Part shown: piece after piece, positions 52,054 through 62,038 of the stretch
Layout of the letters: each line of letters begins with the position of its first letter
Numbering within the stretch: position 1 is the first letter of the stretch
NCBI GenBank assembly: GCA_002390285.1
Contig: DGPB01000014.1
Location: 62,001-126,000 of the forward strand
Direction of reading: 5' to 3'
DNA length: 64,000 nucleotides
Origin: Cellvibrionales bacterium UBA4451
Lineage (GTDB): Bacteria; Pseudomonadota; Gammaproteobacteria; Pseudomonadales; Porticoccaceae
Notes under the pieces: model-generated
What the model was told of the DNA's origin: nothing
The model's input: the letters and a program-made list of their open reading frames with translations, nothing else
The model's database searches: none
Made by a program: the position numbers and the translations under genes

Positions 52054-52437
52054 TTATCCATCAGAGAGCAACTCAATTTTATAGCCATCGGGATCTTCCA
52101 CGAAGGCCAATACGGTTGTTCCATGCTTCATCGGACCAGGTTCTCTTACCACCACGCCTCCAGCTTCACGAATCCGATCACAGGCCAGATAGACATCATC
52201 TACACCAATCGCGATATGACCGTAGCCATCACCCAGCTCATAACTGCTCGTATTCCAGTTATGCGTCAACTCCAACACAGTATTTTCTGATGCCGCTCCA
52301 TAACCAAGAAATACCAACGTGAAACAGCCATCCGGGTAGTCCTTACGAGACAAAACCTGCATACCCAGAACGTCGGAATAAAAAGCAATAGATTTATCCA
52401 AGTCAGTCACCCGTAACATGGTATGAAGTAACCGCAT
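52054..52437 (-). CDS. gloA: Lactoylglutathione lyase (glyoxalase I)
   Basis: This 127-residue metalloenzyme isomerises the methylglyoxal-glutathione hemithioacetal. MRLLHTMLRVTDLDKSIAFY, LELTHNW, GYGHIAIGVDD and AFVEDPDGYKIEL hold the four metal ligands (His5, Glu, His, Glu). It is the short bacterial (Ni-type) form. It converges on the barrel gene of the iron locus with an 18-bp gap. Confidence 0.96.
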   Translation of the reverse strand: MRLLHTMLRVTDLDKSIAFYSDVLGMQVLSRKDYPDGCFTLVFLGYGAASENTVLELTHNWNTSSYELGDGYGHIAIGVDDVYLACDRIREAGGVVVREPGPMKHGTTVLAFVEDPDGYKIELLSDG

Positions 52438-52505
52438 GTTTATATCCCTTAAAATTTCATTAAATCATAATGGTTATGCTAACTGGTTTAGCATAAAGGT
52501 CCGAC

Positions 52506-52537
52506 AAAAAAACCGGGTATTAATACCCGGTTTTTTT
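52506..52537. terminator. Bidirectional terminator between gloA and the Yip1 gene
   Basis: AAAAAAACCGGGTAT and ATACCCGGTTTTTTT surround a 2-nt centre; the stem is perfect and has U tracts on both strands. On the minus strand it lies 14 bp after the Yip1-family gene stop and ends that transcript before gloA. Confidence 0.9.
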
Positions 52538-52551
52538 ATGATTACTCCGCT

Positions 52552-53151
52552 TTAGTTGGTAAATACTGGCGCAGCCACATACTCCCAAAGCAATACAGTC
52601 GCAACTAGCACAAACACGACGTAAACCAGCGCAGCGGCAAAAACAGCACTGGCATAGAGAAACCCCAAATCTTCCGGCACTTTCATCATATGCGGAATGC
52701 CCAGATAGATAAGACGAATGGCATAACTACATGCAGCCGTGGCTATGACCACATCGAGCCACCAGATTGGGTAAGCAGCACAAATACCCGCCAAGAATAC
52801 CGGGGTACAACACAAACCCATAAACACAAATCCCTTATAGGCATGAGTCTCAGCTGAGTAGGTTTTGGACATCCTGTGGACCATAAGGCCAATAAAGAGT
52901 ACTGCACCCATCAGGGCAATATAAAACAGCACCGCAAGTGGAATGGCACTGGCCTCGGTTATACGGACGGGGTCACCACCTGCAATCGTCCAACCAAATT
53001 GGGTCGTTCCGATATAAAATCCAATAGCGGGTAACATTCCAAGAAAAATAAAATAAATGGTCATCCGCTTCAGCTCTTCATCAGGGAGACCGGCAATTTT
53101 TTTCCACTCAGATTGAGGGTCATGTAACAACCCAAATATGTGACCTATCAT
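52552..53151 (-). CDS. Yip1-family membrane protein
   Basis: This 199-residue protein has five hydrophobic helices and the Yip1 domain layout (LLHDPQSEWKKIAGLPDEEL before the first helix). Bacterial members have no firm function. It is flanked by a terminator and a promoter region of its own, so it seems to be a single gene. Confidence 0.75.
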   Translation of the reverse strand: MIGHIFGLLHDPQSEWKKIAGLPDEELKRMTIYFIFLGMLPAIGFYIGTTQFGWTIAGGDPVRITEASAIPLAVLFYIALMGAVLFIGLMVHRMSKTYSAETHAYKGFVFMGLCCTPVFLAGICAAYPIWWLDVVIATAACSYAIRLIYLGIPHMMKVPEDLGFLYASAVFAAALVYVVFVLVATVLLWEYVAAPVFTN

Positions 53152-53320
53152 AAAACCCCTCGCATTTTTATTGCTCTAATTATAGTTTTTCTTTAGTTAT
53201 ATCCGTCAACCACCCAGTCTAGGATTAACCATTTGGGAGTAACTTTTATACCCTCGAAGTCAATCCCATGACTTGACCAATGTCAACTACGAGATGTTCA
53301 TTGATAACTTTTTATCGGCG

Positions 53321-54046
53321 TCAATGGTGCGTATGCTCATGACTCGAGCTGGGCAAGGTTTCTCCATCCGAAAAATGCGTGTGCGACAAGGCACTCCAGA
53401 AGGTCCAACCACCAAAAATAATCAGTATCACAGCCATTATTACTCTCAGTAACTTTCCCTGTAGCCAATCACGCAATTGACTAGAAAAAAGCCCCCCAGC
53501 AAGCATTGCAGGCAGCGTACCAACACCAAAAGCCATCATAGCTGCTGCGCCCGTTACCGGCGTTGCAGATGTTGCAGCATAAGCCAGTGCTGAATACACC
53601 AGACCACAAGGAAGCCACCCCCACAACATGCCGTAAAGAAAGCCTTTCCGGACCGACCTAACTTGAAAGAGACCATTGCTCAAGGGCTGTAATCGTCGCC
53701 ACAAATGTTGGCCTGCTTTCTCTAACCAAGCCAGTACTCGCCACCAACCAGCAAGATACATTCCCATTAGAATCAACAAGATACCAGCGATTGCACGCAA
53801 CCATGGGCCGATATACAGAAACTGCTGGCCAAAATAGCCGAGCAACCCGACAAGGGCCCCTAATACCCCGTAGGATGTAATTCTTCCCAGATTATAGCTG
53901 AGGAGAATGGGCCAGCGTGACCGATTGTCATCTGTAGCAAACCCCAGTGCTGCGACGATACCGCCACACATTCCCGCACAGTGACCCGCCCCCATAAGGC
54001 CAATAACCAGCATTGCTGTCACTGACATCACATCGGGATCACTCAC
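53321..54046 (-). CDS. TauE/SafE-family membrane protein of the cbb3 locus
   Basis: This 241-residue protein has six to seven helices and belongs to the sulfite exporter TauE/SafE-like (DsbD-type) family. GAGHCAGMCGG near residue 20 is the paired-Cys entry motif, and GWLPCGLVYSALAYA holds the second. Its C terminus is His-rich (HTHFSDGETL..HEHTHH). Homologues follow ccoS in many gammaproteobacteria and may handle copper for cbb3 oxidase. It overlaps ccoS by 8 bp. Confidence 0.82.
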   Translation of the reverse strand: MSDPDVMSVTAMLVIGLMGAGHCAGMCGGIVAALGFATDDNRSRWPILLSYNLGRITSYGVLGALVGLLGYFGQQFLYIGPWLRAIAGILLILMGMYLAGWWRVLAWLEKAGQHLWRRLQPLSNGLFQVRSVRKGFLYGMLWGWLPCGLVYSALAYAATSATPVTGAAAMMAFGVGTLPAMLAGGLFSSQLRDWLQGKLLRVIMAVILIIFGGWTFWSALSHTHFSDGETLPSSSHEHTHH

Positions 54047-54263
54047 CTAGCTCAATCTCATTCCGTTGTTCTTCTTGTGGGGATTTTTCCTGAGGCCTTT
54101 GTGCCGTGGAGACATCTATATCCGTCTCATCCTCAAATAAGATTCTCTCTCCCTCTCCATCGAGGTCGTCATATTGCCCACTGTTCACAGCCCAAAAAAA
54201 GATTGCCACGGCCAGTGCGCAAAATATCAGGGAGACAGGGATAAGTAGATAAAGACTAGCCAT
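54039..54263 (-). CDS. ccoS: CcoS, cbb3 oxidase maturation protein
   Basis: This 74-residue protein has one N-terminal membrane helix (SLYLLIPVSLIFCALAVAIF) followed by FWAVNSGQYDDLDGEGERIL, the CcoS/FixS signature. It is needed for cofactor insertion in cbb3 oxidase. The acidic tail is longer than in many family members. It lies between ccoI and the TauE-type gene. Confidence 0.93.
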   Translation of the reverse strand: MASLYLLIPVSLIFCALAVAIFFWAVNSGQYDDLDGEGERILFEDETDIDVSTAQRPQEKSPQEEQRNEIELGE

Positions 54264-54333
54264 TTACGGAGATACCACAAAAAAATAACACATTATAAGA
54301 ATAGGGCATGGCCTTCATCATACAGGATCAGCA

Positions 54334-56739
54334 TTAGCCATCCATGTGATTCAGACGCAGGGCATTGAGCACAACTAACAGCGAGCTGACTGACATACCA
54401 ATGGCCGCAGCCCACGGGGGAATCATACCGGCTGCAGCCAGTGGTAACGCCAATAGATTGTAGAACAATGCCCAACCCAGATTTTGTTGAATCACCCTGC
54501 GAGTTCTTCTTGCCAAAGCAATTGCCTGGGGCAACGTGTCCAGATTACTAGACAGTAGAATACTGTCCGCATGAATACGGGCAAAATCAGTGGCATCACC
54601 CAATGCTACTGATGCATCTGCACCACTTAACACTGGGACATCGTTAATACCATCACCGACCATAATGACCCGGTGGCCCGCCTTTTGTAATTTATTTGCA
54701 TGCTCCAGTTTTTGCTGGGGAGACATACCACCATACCGGTGAACAACGCCAAGTCTCTCAGCCATCTCATCTACCGTAGCTGGACGGTCACCACTGAGTA
54801 ACGATACTTCTATACCCTGTGCTTTAAGTTTATCGATTGCCTGAGCAGCTCCGGGACGCAGTTCATCCTGCAACAAAACCCAACCCAAAGATCGGTTTTC
54901 ATCGGCCAGTAATAAAGGTAACTGATCAGAGTTCACCGCCGGCAAGCTTGGTATCTCTAAGCCAAACAATCCTGCAATGTAATTGGATTGGCCAATGGCA
55001 TATCGGGTTTTCTCGATAGTGCCAGCAATACCCGCACCCACCTCTTGTTTTACCTCTCTCGCCTGAGCTTTATCAGAGATGTCAGTAAATGCTTTTGCGA
55101 TGGGATGACGAGAACCGGTTTCAAGTCCTGCGGCTAACGATAACAAGCGCTCTGGTGGAGTCTCGGATAATGGAATGACACCGACAATGGACATATTTCC
55201 CAATGTCAAAGTGCCCGTTTTATCGAAAATCAGTTGGTCAGCAGAAGACAGAACTTCGAGCACATGTCCTCGGCTGACCAAAAACCCACGCCGTCGCAGC
55301 TCACCCGTTGCCACTGCCATCGCCGCCGGTGTAGCCAGTGATAAAGCACAGGGACACGTCACCACCAATACCGATAACACAACCCAAAGCGCCTGCTCTG
55401 GTTGATGTTGCCACCACCAAAGTGCGACCACAGCCGCGACTATAAGAACCGCTAGAACAAAGTGGCCAGCCACACGATCCGCTAAGGCTACCTGCACTGG
55501 TTTTTCAGTCTTAGCTTGCTCCACCAATCTCAAAATGGCCGACAGTCGGGTTTGATTGCCTACCGCCAACACCCTCACCAACAATGGGCTCTCACTATTA
55601 ACAGTGCCTGCACTGACCAAATCACCTTGCCGCTTGCACACAGGTAGTTGTTCGCCCGTTAACACCGCCTCAACCACACTACTGGCGCCTTCATGAATTT
55701 CGCCATCACAAGGAATGGTGTCTCCAGCCGCAATGCGAATTAAATCGCCGGATTGTAATGCCTTGACCGGTACAGCCTCTTCTCCTTGCTCAGATATTCT
55801 GATGGTTGTAGGGGGTAACAACTGGCCCATGCCTTCTGCATGAGTATCATTACGGTGCCTCACTCGCATTTCCAGATAGCGACCAAGTAATAGGAAGAAA
55901 GTAAACATCGCCACGGAGTCGAAATAGACCTCACCAGTCCGTGTGACCGTCGCCCAGCAACTGGCGAAAAATGCCAGTCCAATAGCCAGTGAAACGGGGA
56001 CATCCATCGTTAGGTGAGCGACACGCAGGCTCCTCAGGGATGCCTGAAAAAAAGGAAATGATGAGAAAAGTACAACGGGTAAGGCTATGATCAAGCTCAC
56101 CCAGCGCAGGTAATTTTCCCACTCTGGGTCCATACCCTGAAAAGCCCCGGCATAAAGACCTACTGCCAACATTCCCGCTTGCATCATGCCAAAACCAGCT
56201 ACACCCAAACGCTGTATAAAGCGGCGGTTCTCGTGCTGTCGAAGCTGTCTTGCTTCTTCATCACTGGCAGGCCGAGCGTCATAACCTATGGCCATAAATG
56301 CACTGAGCAACTGACTTAGCTTGATTTGATTCGAATCCCACTCAACCAGTGCTCGGTGATTGGTGACATTAACGTTAACGGTGACGATGCCAGATTGTTT
56401 TTTCAAATGGTGTTCGATAAGCCAGGCACAAGCAGCACAAGTAATGCCGCCTACCAATAACTGGATTTGCCGATGACCGTTGGCCAGCTGCTCCACATAA
56501 TCGGCCTGCACTTCTGGTAAATCGTAGGCTTCAAGTGCCGTATGCTTAGTTAGATCAGGCCGAGAGGCATTAGACGCTCGATACTGATAGAACCGCGACA
56601 GGCCTCCATCACAGATCGCTGTGGCTACAGCCTGGCAACCGGGGCAACACATGTCCCGGCTTTCACCGGCTATCTCAACCGTAAAATTTGAATTGGTGGG
56701 TACCGGGAGACCACAGTGATAGCAGCTTTCGCAACTCAT
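54334..56739 (-). CDS. ccoI: CcoI/FixI, copper-exporting P-type ATPase for cbb3 assembly
   Basis: This 801-residue P1B ATPase has an N-terminal Cys cluster (CESCYHCG and CCPGCQ) and a heavy-metal domain GGITCAACAWLIE. The membrane motif is CPC in VVTCPCALSLATP, the phosphorylation site DKTGTLT and the hinge GDGINDVPVLSGAD. It moves Cu to the periplasm for the CuB centre of CcoN. It overlaps ccoH by 4 bp. Confidence 0.95.
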   Translation of the reverse strand: MSCESCYHCGLPVPTNSNFTVEIAGESRDMCCPGCQAVATAICDGGLSRFYQYRASNASRPDLTKHTALEAYDLPEVQADYVEQLANGHRQIQLLVGGITCAACAWLIEHHLKKQSGIVTVNVNVTNHRALVEWDSNQIKLSQLLSAFMAIGYDARPASDEEARQLRQHENRRFIQRLGVAGFGMMQAGMLAVGLYAGAFQGMDPEWENYLRWVSLIIALPVVLFSSFPFFQASLRSLRVAHLTMDVPVSLAIGLAFFASCWATVTRTGEVYFDSVAMFTFFLLLGRYLEMRVRHRNDTHAEGMGQLLPPTTIRISEQGEEAVPVKALQSGDLIRIAAGDTIPCDGEIHEGASSVVEAVLTGEQLPVCKRQGDLVSAGTVNSESPLLVRVLAVGNQTRLSAILRLVEQAKTEKPVQVALADRVAGHFVLAVLIVAAVVALWWWQHQPEQALWVVLSVLVVTCPCALSLATPAAMAVATGELRRRGFLVSRGHVLEVLSSADQLIFDKTGTLTLGNMSIVGVIPLSETPPERLLSLAAGLETGSRHPIAKAFTDISDKAQAREVKQEVGAGIAGTIEKTRYAIGQSNYIAGLFGLEIPSLPAVNSDQLPLLLADENRSLGWVLLQDELRPGAAQAIDKLKAQGIEVSLLSGDRPATVDEMAERLGVVHRYGGMSPQQKLEHANKLQKAGHRVIMVGDGINDVPVLSGADASVALGDATDFARIHADSILLSSNLDTLPQAIALARRTRRVIQQNLGWALFYNLLALPLAAAGMIPPWAAAIGMSVSSLLVVLNALRLNHMDG

Positions 56740-57245
56740 TGAGCTTGTAAGGTGACCTGACTGCTATTGGAGAAATTAATTTCACCACTCAGCCGCCACT
56801 CTTGTCCTGGGGTCGGCGTCAGCCGCAGATAATAGCGGTGACGGAGGTTACGTTCCAAATCAACACGGTAGTGATTCGGCGCCATCAATGACATCGACAA
56901 CTCTCGGTCTCTTTGCTCGTCGGTTGGGTGAAGTAATTCAAGCATAATATTACTGGCGCTGACCTCAGAACCAACTAAGGTAACGAATAACTCACCACTG
57001 TCATTGTCCAGGCGTAGTTCTGCAGTCAGTCCCATGGCTTTTGCCAAATGCTCCTGCTCTAAGCTCTGATTTATCGCTAGGCCATCCCGATAATAATTGT
57101 CATTAACCAGTGTATCTGCACCATTAAAGGCGATATAAACTGTGGTCAGGCCAGCGATAACCACACTGCCCGGCAGCGCGATCAAAAACCAAGGCCAGAA
57201 CTGGCGATACCAAGGCTCATTATCCTTGGTAGTAGCATCTCTCAA
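56736..57245 (-). CDS. ccoH: CcoH/FixH, cbb3 assembly protein
   Basis: This 169-residue protein has one membrane helix near the N terminus (residues about 15-35, FWPWFLIALPGSVVIAGLTT) followed by NDNYYRDGLAINQ and a periplasmic beta-rich FixH domain. It works with CcoI in oxidase assembly. It follows ccoG with a 67-bp gap and overlaps ccoI. Confidence 0.9.
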   Translation of the reverse strand: MRDATTKDNEPWYRQFWPWFLIALPGSVVIAGLTTVYIAFNGADTLVNDNYYRDGLAINQSLEQEHLAKAMGLTAELRLDNDSGELFVTLVGSEVSASNIMLELLHPTDEQRDRELSMSLMAPNHYRVDLERNLRHRYYLRLTPTPGQEWRLSGEINFSNSSQVTLQAQ

Positions 57246-57312
57246 AGAGTACTCCTCACATAACGGTTAGTCGTAAGTCTGTAGTAATAACTAGCCTGAT
57301 AAGCCTGCTCAA

Positions 57313-58740
57313 TTAACGACGCAGACGCGGGCCGATAAAACGGTTTTCTTCAATAGCATGGATTGCTGGATCGTCCAACGATTCTACGACAAATGTGATG
57401 TCAATGTTGGGGCTCTTCAGCAACCCAGGATCCAGCGCAACGCTGACAGGCATGGCCATAACCTCACCTTCTACCACAACGACCTGCTCAGCGCCGTTAT
57501 AGCTAAACTCGTAATCGCCTTCAACTCGGATACTGTATGTGTGATCTTTAGTATCCATATTATTAATTTTCAGGGTATAGATATTTTCAACCAGCCCCAT
57601 GGCGCTCTCTCGAAACATCACGTTGCGATCACGAATAATGTCCACTTCTAGAGGCATACGGTTAAAAATATTGTAACCAAAGGCACCCGTCATCATTATC
57701 AGTACCACCATATAACCAATGAACCGAGGCCTGAGAATATGCGTTTCCCCATGCTTCATAGCATGTTCAGTGGTGAACTTAATCAACCCTGGTTCATAGT
57801 CCATCTTATCCATAACCGTATTACAGGCGTCGATACACAAACCACAATCGATACATTCATATTGCAAACCATTGCGAATATCAATCCCGGTAGGACAGAC
57901 CTGCACACAGAGGGAGCAATCGACACAATCGCCCTTGCCTTCAGCACGGTAATCCGCAGTTTTTTTACGCGTGCCTCTGGGCTCGCCGCGCTCCGTATCA
58001 TAGGAGACGATTAATGTATCTTTATCAAACATGACAGATTGGAAGCGAGCATAGGGACACATATACATGCACACCTGTTCACGAAGAAAACCCGCATTCA
58101 TATAGGTCAGCACTGCAAAGAAAAATGTCCAAAATACCGCTGCTGGATGCGCGGTAAAATTGAATATTTCAGGCACTAGCTCTCTAACCGGGTTGTAGTA
58201 GCCCACGAAAGTCAGTGAAGTAGCAAAGGCCAATAGCCCCCAGAGGAAATACTTACCGCCGCGTTTTTTTAACTTATTTAAATTCCACTTAGATTTATCG
58301 AGTTTAATTCGCTGATTACGATCGCCCTCACAAAAATCTTCAATGGACATAAATAACATGGTCCAAACCGTTTGCGGGCAGGTAAAACCACACCAAACAC
58401 GACCAATAAGAACCGTTGCGGTAAAAAGAGCAAACGCCGAGATGATCAGAGCCCAGGCCAATAACATAAAGTCCTGTGGCCAGAAGGTAATCCAAAAGAT
58501 ATGAAATTTTCTTGCAGGAAGATCAAACCAGATTGCCTGCCGGCCATCCAGATTAATCCACGGTAAGAAGAAATAGGCACTGAGCATGGGCATCCATGTC
58601 CAGCGCCGTAAATCTCGAAAAAAGCCCGGCAGCTTTCTTGTCTGAATTTTTTCTCGGGTCTGATAGAGATCCAGAACCCTAATTGTTTCCTCGTGTGCAG
58701 CATTGTCGTGCTGATTGAGAGGCTTTTTATCGTCACTCAT
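57313..58740 (-). CDS. ccoG: CcoG, cbb3 assembly Fe-S protein / cupric reductase
   Basis: This 475-residue membrane protein has about five helices and two 4Fe-4S motifs, CVDCSLCVQVCPTGIDI and CIDCGLCIDACNTV. The C-terminal domain is Ig-like and periplasmic. The GFTCPQTVWTMLF block is typical. CcoG/RdxA reduces Cu(II) for delivery to the oxidase. It starts 36 bp after ccoP, the usual order in this locus. Confidence 0.95.
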   Translation of the reverse strand: MSDDKKPLNQHDNAAHEETIRVLDLYQTREKIQTRKLPGFFRDLRRWTWMPMLSAYFFLPWINLDGRQAIWFDLPARKFHIFWITFWPQDFMLLAWALIISAFALFTATVLIGRVWCGFTCPQTVWTMLFMSIEDFCEGDRNQRIKLDKSKWNLNKLKKRGGKYFLWGLLAFATSLTFVGYYNPVRELVPEIFNFTAHPAAVFWTFFFAVLTYMNAGFLREQVCMYMCPYARFQSVMFDKDTLIVSYDTERGEPRGTRKKTADYRAEGKGDCVDCSLCVQVCPTGIDIRNGLQYECIDCGLCIDACNTVMDKMDYEPGLIKFTTEHAMKHGETHILRPRFIGYMVVLIMMTGAFGYNIFNRMPLEVDIIRDRNVMFRESAMGLVENIYTLKINNMDTKDHTYSIRVEGDYEFSYNGAEQVVVVEGEVMAMPVSVALDPGLLKSPNIDITFVVESLDDPAIHAIEENRFIGPRLRR

Positions 58741-58776
58741 ACAAGCTTTCCACTACTGCGCGCGAGGTCTACACCA

Positions 58777-59679
58777 CTACTGATTTTTAGACAGGTGATA
58801 TACGTAGCCAGCCAGCAAATGAATTTTCTCTGCCTTAAGCTTATCCGCCTGAGCGGGCATATTACCCTTGCGACCATTACGGATAGAATGGCGTACCAAG
58901 GAAGGGGAGCCACCGTAGAGCCACACACCGTCAGTTAGATTTGGCGCGCCAATCGCAGCCATCCCAGATCCGTCAGCGCCATGACAGGCCGCACAGTAGG
59001 TAGCAAAAACTTGGACTCCTTTCTCTGATTTAGCGGCATCATGCTCTCGGCCACTGATATTAAAGACGTATTCAGCAACGTTATCGACACTTTCTTCACC
59101 GATGACGGCACCCCATGCAGGCATGGCACCCTGTCGACCGTGAGTGATGGATGCTTTGATATCTGCAGCACTGCCACCATACAACCAATTGCTGTCAGCC
59201 AGATTCGGGAACCCGTAACTGCCGCGCCCATCGGAGCCATGACAGACCGAACAGTTGTTATTAAATAATCGTCGGCCCATTTTTATGGCATCAGGATTAG
59301 CAATCAATTCCTCGACGGACATATCGGCGTACTGAGCATAAATTGGCGCATACTTTTCTTCGGCCGCATCCACTTCCTCCTGCCACTGACCCGTCTGGGT
59401 CCACCCCAACACACCGGCGTAACTTCCCATTCCCGGGTACAGCACCAAATAGACCACGGCAAAAATAACGGTGCCAAGATACATATTGAACCACCACCCA
59501 GGCAGTGGGTGGTCGTACTCTTCAATGCCATCGTATACATGACCCGTTTTTGGTGCCTCACCGTTTTCAGTTTCCTCCGAGGAAGCTTCAATCTTACGGT
59601 TGGCAAACAGCAGCCAGGTACATCCGGCGATAGTTACCGCTGTGAGGACGATAATCCACATACTCCAGAAGGTACTCAT
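58777..59679 (-). CDS. ccoP: CcoP, cbb3 oxidase diheme c subunit
   Basis: This 300-residue subunit has an N-terminal membrane region (two helices, residues 5-26 and 62-82) and two c-type heme sites, C143SVCH147 and C229AACH233. The diheme domain passes electrons from cytochrome c to CcoO. Met ligands are in GAMPAWG and GNMPAQA. It lies 14 bp after ccoQ. Confidence 0.96.
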   Translation of the reverse strand: MSTFWSMWIIVLTAVTIAGCTWLLFANRKIEASSEETENGEAPKTGHVYDGIEEYDHPLPGWWFNMYLGTVIFAVVYLVLYPGMGSYAGVLGWTQTGQWQEEVDAAEEKYAPIYAQYADMSVEELIANPDAIKMGRRLFNNNCSVCHGSDGRGSYGFPNLADSNWLYGGSAADIKASITHGRQGAMPAWGAVIGEESVDNVAEYVFNISGREHDAAKSEKGVQVFATYCAACHGADGSGMAAIGAPNLTDGVWLYGGSPSLVRHSIRNGRKGNMPAQADKLKAEKIHLLAGYVYHLSKNQ

Positions 59680-59693
59680 AACAGGTTCTACCT

Positions 59694-59858
59694 CTATTTA
59701 TCTTCGTTCTGGGACGACTCTTGCTCGTCAGTAAATGGCAGCTGTGCTGCCTCTTCAAAATCTTTTTTCTTATGACTACTAAAGGCCCACCAGCACACAC
59801 CCAGAAAAGCAATCATTGTCAGGATTGTGCCGATGCCTTGTAATGTTCCCTGATCCAT
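59694..59858 (-). CDS. ccoQ: CcoQ, small cbb3 oxidase subunit
   Basis: This 54-residue protein, too short for common ORF cut-offs, begins MDQGTLQGIGTILTMIAFLG with one membrane helix and then VCWWAFSSHKKKDFEEAAQL PFTDE. The WWAFSxxxKKxFEEAA segment is the CcoQ/FixQ signature. The ATG shares one base with the ccoO stop (TGATG). It stabilises the oxidase complex. Confidence 0.93.
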   Translation of the reverse strand: MDQGTLQGIGTILTMIAFLGVCWWAFSSHKKKDFEEAAQLPFTDEQESSQNEDK

Positions 59859-60472
59859 CAGCGCTTCCTCGTCAGCAGTGTGCCTAGCTGCTGCAAATAA
59901 ACTACCAGTGCATCAACCTCTTTCACCTCACCACTCGAAAACGGCACGGCTGCATTAGCGATATCCTCATCGGTGTAGGGAACACCAACTATCCGCAAAG
60001 CAGTCATTTTGGCTGCCGTATCTTTACCTGTCAGCGTGTTTTCAAATAACCAGGAGAAACCTGGCATATTAGACTCTGGAACAACATCTCTTGGGTTATA
60101 GAGGTGCGCAAGGTGCCAGTCATCACTGTAACGACCACCCACTCGAGCTAGGTCTGGGCCAGTACGCTTGGAACCCCACAGGAAGGGATGCTCATAGACA
60201 TGTTCGCCCGCAACAGAGTAGTGACCATACCGCTCGGTCTCTGCACGGAAGGGCCTAACCATCTGCGTGTGACAAACATGACAGCCTTCGCGGATGTAGA
60301 TATCACGACCTTCTAGAGCCATAGCATCTAACGGCTTGAGACCCTCGATAGGTTCCGTGGTCTCGGCCTGCCAGAACAATGGAATAATCTGAGCTAGGCC
60401 ACCGAAGCTGATCGCTACGACAATCAGCACAATCATCAGGCCTATATTCTTCTCAATAATCTCGTGTTTCAC
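59858..60472 (-). CDS. ccoO: CcoO, cbb3 oxidase monoheme c subunit
   Basis: This 204-residue subunit has one N-terminal helix (residues 11-34) and a single c-heme site C64HVCH68 within REGCHVCHTQMVRPF. YGHYSVAGEHVYEHPFLWGS and GPDLARVGGRYSDDWH are also conserved. It is 15 bp downstream of ccoN and is coupled to ccoQ. Confidence 0.97.
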   Translation of the reverse strand: MKHEIIEKNIGLMIVLIVVAISFGGLAQIIPLFWQAETTEPIEGLKPLDAMALEGRDIYIREGCHVCHTQMVRPFRAETERYGHYSVAGEHVYEHPFLWGSKRTGPDLARVGGRYSDDWHLAHLYNPRDVVPESNMPGFSWLFENTLTGKDTAAKMTALRIVGVPYTDEDIANAAVPFSSGEVKEVDALVVYLQQLGTLLTRKR

Positions 60473-60487
60473 GATTATGCTCTCCTT

Positions 60488-61930
60488 TTAAGCCGCCTGA
60501 ACGTCTGCAGTTGCAGCTTGCTTCTGTTCGTCACCACGAACAGTACGCCATACGTTATAAGCCATGATCAACATGCCTGACAGGAAGATCACACCACCAA
60601 ACAGCCTCACATAGTAACCGGGGTAACTCGCCTCAATAGACTCAGCAAAGCTATAGGTCAAGGTGCCATCGGTATTAAAGGCACGCCACATTAAGCCTTG
60701 TGCAATACCGTTTACCCACATGGATGCAATGTAAAGCACTGTACCAATCGTAGAGAGCCAAAAATGGAGATTGATCAGCTGAATACTGTACATCTGGGTA
60801 CGCTTGTAGAGTACGGGAATCAGGTGGTACAAAGCGCCAATAGTCACCATGGCTACCCAGCCCAATGCACCAGAGTGCACGTGGCCAATGGTCCAGTCGG
60901 TGTTGTGAGACAGTGCATTGACTGTCTTAATAGCCATCATTGGTCCTTCAAAGGTAGACATGCCGTAGAAGGAAAGGGAAACCACCAAAAACCGTAACGT
61001 TGGGTCATCTCGAAGTTTGTGCCATGCTCCAGACAGCGTCATCATGCCGTTGATCATGCCGCCCCACGATGGTGCCAACAGAATTAACGACATAACCATA
61101 CCCAAACTTTGAGTCCAATCGGGAAGTGCTGAGTACATCAGGTGGTGTGGGCCCGCCCAAATATATACTGCGATCAAAGCCCAAAAGTGCACAATTGACA
61201 GTCGATAGGAATAGACCGGGCGTCCAGCTTGCTTCGGCACAAAGTAGTACATCATCCCGAGGAAACCAGCTGTAAGGAAGAAGCCAACCGCGTTATGGCC
61301 ATACCACCATTGAATCATTGCATCGATGGCGCCGCCATAAGCTGAATAGGATTTTGTAGCGGATACTGGTATGGCAGCACTGTTAACCAAATGCAACACA
61401 GCTACGGCAAGAATAAAAGCACCAAAGAACCAGTTGGCCACATAAATATGCGACGTTGTGCGCTTGATAATCGTGCCAAAAAAGACCACTGCAAATGACA
61501 CCCAGACCAGGGTAATTGCTATATCAATAGGCCATTCAAGCTCAGCATATTCCTTTGCGCTGGTCATACCCAAAGGCAGCGTTATAGCAGCTGAAACGAT
61601 AACGGCTTGCCAGCCCCAAAAGGTAAAGCCTGCTAACCAATTGCAAAACAACGGTGTATGACAGGTTCGCTGCACCACATGATAAACAGAAGCAAAGAGT
61701 GCACAGCCACCAAAGGCGAAAATGACCGCATTCGTATGCAATGGGCGCAAGCGACCAAAATGAAACCAGGGCAATTGCATGTTCAGGTCTGGCCATACCA
61801 ATTCAGCGGCAATAATGACGCCAACCAGCATACCCACAATCCCCCAAACCACAGTCATGAGGGCAAATTGTTTTACCACCCGAGTGTTATAAACCGGTTC
61901 ATTCCCGGTTGTCGTGACATTGCTACTCAT
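60488..61930 (-). CDS. ccoN: CcoN, cbb3-type cytochrome c oxidase catalytic subunit
   Basis: This 480-residue subunit I of the high-affinity oxidase has twelve helices. Heme and CuB ligands lie in PLHTNAVIFAFGG, WWYGHNAVGFFLTAGFLG, AGPHHLMYSALPDWTQ and NTDWTIGHVHSGALGWVA. The crosslinked-Tyr helix (VYIWAGPHHL region) is of the C type. It heads the ccoNOQP operon and is preceded by an Anr/FNR site, which fits expression at low oxygen. Confidence 0.97.
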   Translation of the reverse strand: MSSNVTTTGNEPVYNTRVVKQFALMTVVWGIVGMLVGVIIAAELVWPDLNMQLPWFHFGRLRPLHTNAVIFAFGGCALFASVYHVVQRTCHTPLFCNWLAGFTFWGWQAVIVSAAITLPLGMTSAKEYAELEWPIDIAITLVWVSFAVVFFGTIIKRTTSHIYVANWFFGAFILAVAVLHLVNSAAIPVSATKSYSAYGGAIDAMIQWWYGHNAVGFFLTAGFLGMMYYFVPKQAGRPVYSYRLSIVHFWALIAVYIWAGPHHLMYSALPDWTQSLGMVMSLILLAPSWGGMINGMMTLSGAWHKLRDDPTLRFLVVSLSFYGMSTFEGPMMAIKTVNALSHNTDWTIGHVHSGALGWVAMVTIGALYHLIPVLYKRTQMYSIQLINLHFWLSTIGTVLYIASMWVNGIAQGLMWRAFNTDGTLTYSFAESIEASYPGYYVRLFGGVIFLSGMLIMAYNVWRTVRGDEQKQAATADVQAA

Positions 61931-62038
61931 TTTGTTTTTCTCGTAGTTAGTCCGGTAGTTATAAAATCCTTAAGCGGTAGAAGTAAGCTCCCCACTTCTA
62001 CCCCGCCGGTATTATTCATTAACCGCTAAATACAGATA